17,701 nt of DNA, taken from assembly GCA_902470925.1 (NCBI GenBank), contig CABRIF010000044.1:1-17701 (forward strand), in the 5' to 3' direction. Shown piece by piece: positions 1-6,097 of this stretch. How positions within the stretch are numbered: the first letter of the stretch is position 1; each line of letters opens with the position of its first letter. The DNA is from an uncultured Collinsella sp. (GTDB taxonomy: Bacteria; Actinomycetota; Coriobacteriia; Coriobacteriales; Coriobacteriaceae). The notes beneath the pieces were generated by a model. It saw only the letters and a program-made list of their open reading frames with translations. It ran no database searches and had not been told where the DNA came from. The position numbers and the translations under genes were made by a program.

Positions 1-45
1 GATTCCTCTACGTCTCGTGGGCTCGGAGATGTGTATAAGAGACAG
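1..45. other. Illumina Nextera i7-side adapter (technical sequence)
   Basis: Bases 1-3 are the end of the P7 arm, 4-11 (TCCTCTAC) match the adapter-strand form of index N712, 12-26 are the Nextera read-2 arm, and 27-45 are the 19-bp Tn5 mosaic end AGATGTGTATAAGAGACAG. This is library sequence left in the assembly. Translating through it gives the artefactual peptides MGSEMCIRDR and MYKRQ, so no gene start should be placed here. The index name is from memory of the Nextera index list; the mosaic end is read directly. Confidence 0.98.
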
Positions 46-88
46 ATGTTATATTGCTCCGCAAGAATCGCTGAGCGAAAGGAGCACC

Positions 89-2284
89 ATGCCCAAGTCT
101 GCCTACAACCTGAGGCCTTCTATCGACGTGCATGCTTTTGGGGCAGCATGTTCTGGATACGACGCGATTGCCCAGCGCCTGCACTCTGCTTTCGTTGCGG
201 GCGGCGAGGAGGCCGACCGCGTGGCCAGCCAGGCGTGCGCAGCTTCAGGGAGCGAGGCCGACCGCGCGGCCAGCCAGGTGCGCGCGGCTTCGGGGAGCGA
301 GACCGACCGCGTGGCTGCCCGACCGCACGTCCTCGTGTTCGAATGCTATCCGGGCACGGACTATCAGGAGCTGCGTGACTGCCTGTTCGAGCGACTGCAT
401 CCGTCCGCGCTCATCTGCGCCGACGACTACGCGTGGGGCATCGATCGCGTGCAGGAGCGCATCAAGGACACGGTGACCGACGACCGGATTTTCGGCGTGA
501 TGTCGCACTATCACGTGGAGGACTTCTACGATGAGGCGGACCTCGCGCGCGCCCGGCAGACCGTGGCGGACGCGGTCGCGCAGGTGGTGGGCGTAGCCGC
601 CCGGCCGGCCGAAGTGGATGCGCAGGCGGCAAACGCGACCGCGAGGGCGGCAGAGGACCGTGCTCGGGCGGCGGGTATAACCGCGCATGCCGCGCAGGCT
701 CGTGCCGGGCAGCTCGCGCTGGGGCCGGCGGCAACCGCACAGCAAGCCGGCGTGATCACCCAGCCGGCCGAAGCGGCCTTGCAGCCAGCCGCCGTGACCG
801 CGCAGCCAGCCGAAGCGACCTCGCAGCCAGCTGCCGTGACCGCCCAGCCGGCCGAAGCGACCGCCCAGCCGTCCCCCGCGAGCCCTGACAACGCGCCTGC
901 CGGCCCCGTCATCGTCTATGGCGTGGGAGCATCGCTGATCGCGCCGGAAGGGCTGCTCGTCTACGTTGACCTGACGCGCTGGGAAATCACCTTGCGCTTC
1001 CGCGCGGGCCTGCGCAATTGGAAGACGGACAATGCGGACGAGGACCCGCTGCGCAAGATCAAGCGCGGCTATTTCTTCGAGTGGCGCATTGCGGACCGTC
1101 TGAAGCGCAGCCTGCATGAGCGCATCGACTTCCTCATGGAAACCAATGTGCCAGGCAGCCCCAAGATGGTCGACGGCGATGCCTACCGCGCGGGCCTGGC
1201 CCACGCCGCGCAGCGCCCGTTTCGCCTGGTGCCCTATTTCGACGAGAGCGTGTGGGGCGGCCAGTGGATGAAGGAGCGGTTTGGCCTGGACCCCTCCAAG
1301 CGGAACTACGGATGGTCCTTCGACGGCGTGCCGGAGGAGAACGGCGTCATCCTTGCGTTCGACGGCGCCGAGGTTGAAGTCCCCGCCATCAACCTGGTAC
1401 TCACGCAGCCCGACGAGCTGCTGGGGCCCAAGGTTCGCGCCCGCTACGGCGCGGAGTTCCCCATTCGCTTCGACTTCTTGGACACGATGGGCGGGGGCAA
1501 TCTGAGCCTGCAGGTGCATCCGCGAACCGAGTACATCCAAGATGCGTTCGGCATGCCCTACACCCAGGATGAGAGCTACTACATCCTGGATGCCGCGGAC
1601 TCGTCCGAGGTCTACCTGGGCGTGCGCGAGGACACCACCAAGGAGGCGCTGGTCGCCGATCTCCGAAAAGCGGCGGCGGGGGAGGCGCCGTTCCCGGCGG
1701 AGCGGCACGTCAACGTGTTCCCCGTGAAGAAGCACGACCACGTGCTGATTCCGGCCGGCACGATCCACTGCTCCGGCGCCGACACCGTCGTGCTCGAGAT
1801 CAGCGCGACGCCGTACAACTTCACCTTCAAGCTGTGGGACTGGGGACGCGTGGGCCTGGACGGGAAGCCCCGCCCCATCAATATCGCGCACGGCGAGCCC
1901 AACATCGTGATGGAGCGCACCGCCGAATTCTGCCAGCGCGAGCTGGTGGTGCGAGCAGATGATGAGCGCGAAAACCTGTCCGACCAGCCCGGCGTAACAA
2001 GCGAGCGCACCGGCCTGCACGAGCTCGAATCCATCGAGACGCAGCGCCACTGGTTCACCGACTGCGTGGATATCGCGTGCCACGAGAGCGTGAACATGCT
2101 CAATCTGGTGGAAGGTGCCGAGGTGGAGGTACAGAGCGTGGACGGCTCGTTTGAGCCGATGCCGGTGCACTATGCCGAAACCTTTATCGTGCCCGAGAGC
2201 GTGGGGTGCTATCGAATCGTCAACAAGCGCCCGGGTACGCGGGTGGCCGTGCTGCAGGCCTTCATCCGCAACCTTGAGGGGTAG
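89..2284 (+). CDS. manA: Class I mannose-6-phosphate isomerase with fused N-terminal domain
   Basis: A 731-residue protein whose C-terminal part (about residues 395-731) is a class I phosphomannose isomerase, the zinc enzyme interconverting mannose-6-phosphate and fructose-6-phosphate. Metal ligands are visible: Q475 and H477 in NLSLQVHP, E495 in DESYYILD and H560 in IPAGTIHCSG, spaced as in the short Bacillus-type enzymes. GGNLSLQVHP and FKLWDWGRVGLDG are family hallmarks. Residues 1-370 are an extra domain of unassigned fold (FECYPGTD, DDRIFGVMSHYHVEDFYD, YVDLTRWEI, KRGYFFEWR), known as part of a long PMI form in gut Firmicutes and Bacteroidetes; a degenerate kinase-like origin is only a guess. 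The start is the ATG after AAAGGAG at 78-84; upstream in-frame codons are adapter. Ala/Pro-rich repeats interrupt the N-terminal domain twice. The gene appears monocistronic, with a hairpin at its stop. Confidence 0.93.
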   Translation: MPKSAYNLRPSIDVHAFGAACSGYDAIAQRLHSAFVAGGEEADRVASQACAASGSEADRAASQVRAASGSETDRVAARPHVLVFECYPGTDYQELRDCLFERLHPSALICADDYAWGIDRVQERIKDTVTDDRIFGVMSHYHVEDFYDEADLARARQTVADAVAQVVGVAARPAEVDAQAANATARAAEDRARAAGITAHAAQARAGQLALGPAATAQQAGVITQPAEAALQPAAVTAQPAEATSQPAAVTAQPAEATAQPSPASPDNAPAGPVIVYGVGASLIAPEGLLVYVDLTRWEITLRFRAGLRNWKTDNADEDPLRKIKRGYFFEWRIADRLKRSLHERIDFLMETNVPGSPKMVDGDAYRAGLAHAAQRPFRLVPYFDESVWGGQWMKERFGLDPSKRNYGWSFDGVPEENGVILAFDGAEVEVPAINLVLTQPDELLGPKVRARYGAEFPIRFDFLDTMGGGNLSLQVHPRTEYIQDAFGMPYTQDESYYILDAADSSEVYLGVREDTTKEALVADLRKAAAGEAPFPAERHVNVFPVKKHDHVLIPAGTIHCSGADTVVLEISATPYNFTFKLWDWGRVGLDGKPRPINIAHGEPNIVMERTAEFCQRELVVRADDERENLSDQPGVTSERTGLHELESIETQRHWFTDCVDIACHESVNMLNLVEGAEVEVQSVDGSFEPMPVHYAETFIVPESVGCYRIVNKRPGTRVAVLQAFIRNLEG
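209..325 (+). repeat. In-frame 45-bp tandem repeat in manA
   Basis: Two full 45-bp units (209-253, 254-298) and a partial third (299 to about 325) encode a 15-residue repeat starting EADRVASQ and ending AASGS. It occupies residues 41-79, just before the conserved VLVFECYPGTD segment. The length is a multiple of three, so expansion or contraction would keep the frame. Confidence 0.9.
761..886 (+). repeat. In-frame 42-bp tandem repeat in manA linker
   Basis: Three 42-bp units (761-802, 803-844, 845-886) encode 14-residue repeats of the form QPAEATSQPAAVTA at residues 225-266. They lie in a longer Ala/Pro-rich, probably disordered stretch (about residues 170-270) that interrupts the N-terminal domain before VIVYGVGASL. 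The third unit has diverged at its end. Confidence 0.9.
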
Positions 2285-2314
2285 GGGCCGGCTCCGCACG
2301 TGCGTGCGGGCCCC
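2284..2314 (+). terminator. GC-rich hairpin at the manA stop codon
   Basis: GGGGC (2284-2288) pairs with GCCCC (2310-2314) and CCGCAC (2294-2299) with GTGCGG (2304-2309) around a GTGC loop, with a 5-nt bulge. It starts at the last base of the manA stop. No U-tract follows, so it is either a U-poor terminator of a GC-rich genome or a 3'-end stabiliser. Confidence 0.5.
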
Positions 2315-2586
2315 GCGTGGGTGTTCGGCTTCAGGGCCGTTGCGGGGCACCGCCGCGCGTTGCTTTGGGCCGGCGCCGTGCTGGCGAGACGCGCTGCCCA
2401 GCGGGGTCGTCTGCGCGCGGCTGCCCGCGGGGTTGCCTGTGCGCGGCTGCCGGTTACGTATAGCTACCTGCTGTGTGGCGGCCCGCTGCGCCGCGTTCGC
2501 TGCCGAGGCGGGGCGCCGGCATCGGCATCGTGCTGGCGGGTCGTGTGCGGATGTCGGCTATGTGCGACCTTCGGCCGGGCGCGGTT
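2315..2586. other. Intergenic, no gene seen
   Basis: Open frames cross this stretch on both strands but lack a usable ribosome binding site, recognisable domains or convincing residue composition. The only structure noted is a near-duplicate of GCGCGGCTGCC around 2416 and 2443. It leads directly into the 17-bp repeat array. Confidence 0.5.
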
Positions 2587-2688
2587 GACTGTCAGCTGTG
2601 TACGACTGTCGACTCTGTATGATTGTCAGCTGTGCGCGACTGCCGGCTGTGCACGACTGTCAGCTATGTATGACTGTCACCTGTGCAC
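2587..2688 (+). repeat. 17-bp tandem array, left arm (6 units)
   Basis: Six contiguous 17-bp units begin at 2587, 2604, 2621, 2638, 2655 and 2672. The consensus is GACTGTCAGCTGTGYAC. Unit 2 is the most divergent, and a seventh degenerate unit may start at 2689 (GATTGGCC). Each unit contains or approximates the palindrome CAGCTG. The strict length without spacers separates this from a CRISPR array and resembles an iteron or protein-binding array. Confidence 0.9.
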
Positions 2689-2699
2689 GATTGGCCGTG

Positions 2700-2803
2700 G
2701 AGCAAATGTATACCGTTGCTTCTTAGGTGAAGAAAATTCCTGGTAGATGATGCGTCTCTTCAAATGTTATGTATCAACAATCATATGAGAGCGTTATCAA
2801 ATC
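2700..2803. other. AT-rich centre between inverted 17-bp arrays
   Basis: About 100 bp of visibly AT-rich sequence in an otherwise very GC-rich contig. It has a small TTCTT/AAGAA dyad (2720-2724 and 2730-2734) and no credible ORF. It sits symmetrically between the two opposing arrays and would be the loop or unwinding zone of any structure they form. Confidence 0.6.
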
Positions 2804-2918
2804 GTACATAGCTGACAGTCGTACACAGCTGACAGTGGAATCGCCGTACATGGCTGACAGCCGCGCACGGCTGGCAGTGGAATCGCGCGTAGCGGACCGT
2901 TGTGCATGGCCAGCGGCG
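2804..2918 (-). repeat. 17-bp array, right arm, inverted (4-5 units)
   Basis: Reverse-complement units of the left array lie at 2804-2820, 2821-2837, 2846-2862, 2863-2879 and a degenerate 2902-2918. An extra GAATC-containing spacer follows the units at 2837, 2879 and 2918. Positions 2814-2836 are a perfect 23-bp reverse complement of 2588-2610 in the left arm, so the locus is a true inverted repeat. Confidence 0.87.
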
Positions 2919-2942
2919 GAATCCTGGCAATCAAACACCTCC

Positions 2943-3244
2943 GCCATCCGCATCGCGCATGCCTGGCCGCCGCGCCGCCGCCAGTGCGCACGCGCCCTCG
3001 GCCCGGGCTAGCTGGCACCGGGGGTCCGGGAACCGCTGACACCGGGGGTCCGGGACTCGCTGGCGCCAGGGATGCAGGATGGTCTCGTATCGCGCACGCC
3101 TTGCCGCCGCGCCGCCGTCGGCAACCCGGGCTCGCTGGCACCAGGGATGCAGAATCGCCTCGCATCGCGCATGCCTGGCCGCCATCCGCATCGCGCATGC
3201 CTGGCTGCCGCCGCGCCGCCGGTGCGCACGCGCCCTCGGCTCGG
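2943..3244. repeat. Dispersed GC-rich repeats
   Basis: Segment 2943-3007 is closely duplicated at 3181-3244: both share 25 identical bases at the left and GTGCGCACGCGCCCTCGGC at the right. Further partial copies of CGCATCGCGCATGCCTGGC occur near 3082 and at 3161. CTGGCACCAGGG-type elements occur between them, including 24-bp units at 3012-3035 and 3036-3059. The open frames here encode only repeats rich in Arg, Ala, Gly and Pro and are not called as genes. Confidence 0.8.
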
Positions 3245-3335
3245 GAACCGCTGGCGCCCGCGACCCGGGAACCGTTCGCACCGACGACCCGGGAACCGTT
3301 CGCACCGACGACCCGGGAACCGCTGACACCGGCGA
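3240..3335. repeat. 24-bp tandem repeat (4 units)
   Basis: Four 24-bp units occupy 3240-3263, 3264-3287, 3288-3311 and 3312-3335. The second and third are identical, starting CCCGGGAACCGTTCGCACCG. The last unit overlaps the decayed helix-turn-helix frame on the minus strand, suggesting that the array grew by duplicating part of that gene. Confidence 0.92.
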
Positions 3336-3409
3336 ACGCGGCCGCGTCCCTCACGGTCATGCCGCCCGCGCGCGAGCAGGAACAGCTCGACCTCCTCCTT
3401 GGCGTGCAT
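3322..3409 (-). pseudogene. Remnant of a transposase-like helix-turn-helix N-terminus
   Basis: On the minus strand an ATG at 3409 follows GGAGG (3419-3415) by 5 nt and opens MHAKEEVELFLLARG. A shift of frame then gives MTVRDAAAFAGVS, which reads like the helix-turn-helix start of a transposase or orfA. The two parts are adjacent but in different frames, as after a single-base indel, and after GVS the sequence dissolves into the 24-bp repeats. No catalytic domain or inverted terminal repeats are visible. I read it as an eroded insertion element start; chance similarity is possible. Confidence 0.4.
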
Positions 3410-3497
3410 GCGAACCTCCGGTCCGGGCACCGACGAGGTGTCCAACTTTTCGTCCGCAGTCCCGTGCAGAATTGTTTCTGGGAAAAACGTCCAAGGC

Positions 3498-3526
3498 TTG
3501 TATATATGCGCGCCAACGGGTTATAA
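3498..3526 (+). promoter_or_regulatory. Sigma-70-like promoter upstream of htpG
   Basis: TTGTAT (3498-3503), a 17-nt spacer and TTATAA (3521-3526) give a plausible -35/-10 pair, the best seen in the window. Transcription from about 3533 would leave a leader near 120 nt holding the stem-loop at 3562-3593. I saw no CIRCE or HAIR heat-shock operator. Confidence 0.55.
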
Positions 3527-3561
3527 AATCTAAGTCTGAATGTAGCAGGTCTGTCATTCGT

Positions 3562-3593
3562 GCCGCGTACGGGTAGTTGAGCCCGTACGCGGC
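3562..3593 (+). promoter_or_regulatory. Perfect 12-bp stem-loop in htpG leader
   Basis: GCCGCGTACGGG (3562-3573) pairs perfectly with CCCGTACGCGGC (3582-3593) around an 8-nt loop. It lies between the predicted promoter and the htpG ribosome binding site (3633-3642). No U-tract follows. It may stabilise or regulate the htpG mRNA, or act as a DNA operator. Confidence 0.6.
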
Positions 3594-3652
3594 GCGGTGT
3601 CGACGGGCCCCATCGTCCCTGCGGGATCAATCGGAAAGGAAGCGGTACGCGC

Positions 3653-5677
3653 ATGCGCCAGTTCAAAACGGAGAGCAAAAAGCTGCTCGACCTGATGATC
3701 AACTCGATCTACACCAACAAGGAGATCTTCCTGCGCGAGCTCATCTCCAACGCCTCGGACGCCGTGGACAAGCTCAACTTCAAGAGCCTGTCCGACTCCA
3801 CCATCAAACTCGGCGACGAGGACCTCGCCATCCGCCTGACCGTCGACAAGGACGCCCGCACGCTCACCATCTCCGACAACGGCATCGGCATGACCGCCGA
3901 GGAGCTCGAGCGCAACCTGGGCACGATCGCCCACTCCGGCAGTCAGGAGTTCAAGCAGGCCAACGCCGAGCACCAGGGCGGCGATGTGGACATCATCGGC
4001 CAGTTCGGCGTCGGCTTCTACTCCGCCTTTATGGTTGCCTCCAAGGTCCGCGTGGTCAGCCGCGCGTTCGGCGAGGACGTCGCGCACGCTTGGGAGTCCG
4101 ACGGCCTGGAGGGCTACACCATCGAGGATGCCGAGCGCGCCGGCCACGGCACCGACATCATCCTGACCCTGCGTGCCTCCGAGCAGGGCGCCAGCGAGGT
4201 CGAGGGCGAGGACTACGACCGCTACCTCACCGAGTGGGGCCTGCGCGACCTGGTGACCCGCTACAGCAACTATGTGCGCTACCCCGTCCAGATGCTGGTG
4301 ACCAAGAGCCGCCAGAAGCCCAAGCCGGAGGACGCCGGTGACGACTACACGCCCGAGTACGAGGACTACACCGAGCTCGAGACGCTGAACTCGATGACCC
4401 CGATCTGGAAGAAGCGCTCTGCCGACGTTTCGGACGAGGACTACAACGAGTTCTACAAGGCGACCTTCCACGATTTCGAGGATCCGGCGCGCACCGTCTC
4501 CTTCCACGCCGAGGGCACGCTCGAGTACGACGCCCTGCTGTTCGTGCCCGCCCGTGCGCCGTTTGACCTCTATAGCAAGGACTACCAGAAGGGCCTGGCG
4601 CTCTACAGCTCCAACGTGCTGATTATGGAGAAGTGCGCTGACCTGCTGCCCGACTACTACAACTTCGTGCGCGGCGTGATCGACTCCGCCGACGTCTCGC
4701 TCAACATCAGCCGCGAGACCCTGCAGCACGACCGCCAGCTCAAGGCGATCGCGAAGCGCGTGGAAAAGCGCATCACCTCTGAGCTCACGAAAATGCGCGA
4801 TGAGGACCGCGCGGCCTACGAGACCTTCTTCGAAAACTTCGGCCGCGGCCTCAAGTTCGGCATCTACTCCAGCTACGGCATGAAGGCCGACGAGCTCGCC
4901 GACCTGCTGCTGTTTTGGAGCGCGCGCGAGGAGAAGTTCGTGACGCTGGCCGAGTATGCCGCCGCCATGCCCGAGGGCCAGAAGGCCGTCTACTACGCCG
5001 CCGGCGACGACCGCGAGCGCCTGGCCAAGATGCCGGTGGTGCGCGGCGTGCTCGATCGCGGGTTCGACGTCCTGCTGTGCACGACCGACGTGGACGAGTT
5101 CACCTTCCAGGCCATGCGCAGCTATACCGCCAAGAACATGCCCAAGGTCTACGAGGACGAGGCTGCCCGCGAGGCGGCCGCCAAGGCGGTGGCCGACGGT
5201 GCCGAGCCCGAGGTCGAGGACCGTCAGCTCGAGCTGAAAAACGTCGCCTCCGGCGATCTGGACCTGGCATCTGAGGACGAGAAGAAGGATGCCGAGGAGG
5301 CCACGCGCGAGCACGAGGATCTGTTCGCGGCCATGAAGGAGGCGCTGGGCGACAAGGTCGAGAAGGTCGCGGTCTCCGCGCGCCTGACCGATGCGCCGGC
5401 CTGCATCACCACCGAGGGCCCGCTGTCGCTCGAGATGGAGAAGGTGCTGGCGCGCGGTCCCGAGGCCGACGCCGGGCAGGCCCCCAAGAGCCAGCGGGTG
5501 CTCGAGCTCAACGCCAAGCATCCGGTGTTCGCCAAGCTCACCGCAGCGCAGGAGGCGGGCGACACCGAGAAGTTGTCCCTGTACGCGGGCCTGCTCTACG
5601 ACCAGGCGCTGCTGGTCGAGGGCATCCTGCCAGCCGACCCGGTGGCCTTCGCGCAGTCGGTGTGCGAGCTGATGTAG
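3653..5677 (+). CDS. htpG: Molecular chaperone HtpG (Hsp90)
   Basis: A complete 674-residue bacterial Hsp90, an ATP-dependent cytosolic chaperone that works as a dimer. The GHKL ATPase domain shows E29 and N33 in REISN-like RELISNASDAVDK, D75 in ISDNGIGMT, GTIAHSGSQEF, and GQFGVGFYSAFM at 116-127. The middle domain carries PIWKK and the catalytic-loop arginine region NISRETLQHDRQLKAI. The C-terminal dimerisation domain ends LLYDQALLVEGILPADP. It is somewhat longer than E. coli HtpG (624 residues), with an acidic stretch before the C-terminal domain (about 495-560). ATG 3653 follows GGAAAGGAAG at 3633-3642 with 10-nt spacing. It is apparently monocistronic, with its own promoter. Confidence 0.98.
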   Translation: MRQFKTESKKLLDLMINSIYTNKEIFLRELISNASDAVDKLNFKSLSDSTIKLGDEDLAIRLTVDKDARTLTISDNGIGMTAEELERNLGTIAHSGSQEFKQANAEHQGGDVDIIGQFGVGFYSAFMVASKVRVVSRAFGEDVAHAWESDGLEGYTIEDAERAGHGTDIILTLRASEQGASEVEGEDYDRYLTEWGLRDLVTRYSNYVRYPVQMLVTKSRQKPKPEDAGDDYTPEYEDYTELETLNSMTPIWKKRSADVSDEDYNEFYKATFHDFEDPARTVSFHAEGTLEYDALLFVPARAPFDLYSKDYQKGLALYSSNVLIMEKCADLLPDYYNFVRGVIDSADVSLNISRETLQHDRQLKAIAKRVEKRITSELTKMRDEDRAAYETFFENFGRGLKFGIYSSYGMKADELADLLLFWSAREEKFVTLAEYAAAMPEGQKAVYYAAGDDRERLAKMPVVRGVLDRGFDVLLCTTDVDEFTFQAMRSYTAKNMPKVYEDEAAREAAAKAVADGAEPEVEDRQLELKNVASGDLDLASEDEKKDAEEATREHEDLFAAMKEALGDKVEKVAVSARLTDAPACITTEGPLSLEMEKVLARGPEADAGQAPKSQRVLELNAKHPVFAKLTAAQEAGDTEKLSLYAGLLYDQALLVEGILPADPVAFAQSVCELM

Positions 5678-5893
5678 TCTGCTCGCGTAGGTTTTCGCGT
5701 ACGGTTTCAGAGGTGGGCGCCTCGCTCGCTGCGCGTTTTGGGCGCCTCGCTCGGTGCGCGCTGCGCTCGTTGAGGCCGTAGCGGGCGCCGGCGTTCGCCG
5801 CGGGGCGCGGCGTTCCGCCCCAGGTCCACCCACCTGGCTGCCGCGTCTGTGCCCGTCCGCCCTGCGCTCGCTCGCGGCTCCATATCCCGCACA
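5678..5893. repeat. Intergenic with a 21-bp direct repeat
   Basis: No gene is seen between htpG and the hairpin at 5894. GGGCGCCTCGCTCGCTGCGCG at 5715-5735 recurs at 5740-5760 with one mismatch, at 25-bp spacing. Open frames here have repetitive Arg/Ala-rich translations and no ribosome binding site. Confidence 0.6.
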
Positions 5894-5934
5894 AGGACGG
5901 CGGCTGTCGGTGTCGACCCGGCGGCCGCCGTCCT
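5894..5934 (+). terminator. Hairpin terminator between htpG and the YhgE operon
   Basis: AGGACGGCGGC (5894-5904) pairs perfectly with GCCGCCGTCCT (5924-5934), an 11-bp stem with a 19-nt loop. The downstream CAATTA has only a poor U-tract. It is over 200 nt from the htpG stop, so it could end htpG readthrough or insulate the next operon. Confidence 0.5.
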
Positions 5935-5942
5935 CAATTATG

Positions 5943-6009
5943 GACAGTCTACGGGCCTTTCTGTCCGTTAAGCGTACACATGTATCTTTTCTTGCTTACG
6001 TAGTATATT
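5943..6009 (+). promoter_or_regulatory. Putative promoter/operator region of the YhgE operon
   Basis: GGACAG (5943-5948) and CTGTCC (5961-5966) form a dyad with a 12-nt centre. They are followed by AT-rich sequence ending in TATATT (6004-6009), a possible -10 with no good -35. A short GCTCG/CGAGC hairpin follows at 6013-6028. The assignment rests on position and composition. Confidence 0.3.
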
Positions 6010-6097
6010 TTTGCTCGGAAAAACGAGCCGATGCCCCGCCCGGCGGTCCTGCGGCGGCGCTCGGCGGGCGCATATGAACAGGACAGGTGAGCTGAAC

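Noticed and set aside
17..88. N-terminal extension of manA beginning MGSEMCIRDR
   Set aside because: It is translated from Nextera adapter and 43 nt of upstream DNA; the ATG at 89 has a ribosome binding site.
245..2350. Long minus-strand open frame opposite manA
   Set aside because: Shadow of a GC-rich gene: it shows no domain and no ribosome binding site, while the plus strand is clearly manA.
2587..2918. CRISPR array
   Set aside because: Units of 17 bp are contiguous with no unique spacers, and part of the set is inverted; no cas genes.
2587..2918. Replication origin
   Set aside because: Iteron-like units and an AT-rich centre are suggestive, but no DnaA boxes, rep, dnaA or dnaN gene is seen, so I report the structure without this call.
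2797..3702. Open frames of 200-300 codons across the repeat region on both strands
   Set aside because: They encode only the DNA repeats in several frames at once; only the short helix-turn-helix stretch resembles a protein, so I kept that as a pseudogene.
3554..5833. 759-codon minus-strand frame opposite htpG
   Set aside because: Composition (Leu, Gly, Val, Arg, His) is typical of antisense to a GC-rich gene; htpG on the plus strand is unambiguous.
6011..6097. Longer start for the first YhgE protein
   Set aside because: The extra residues are Arg/Pro/Ala-rich, lack a ribosome binding site and overlap the promoter-like region; GTG 6098 has AGGTGAG at good spacing.
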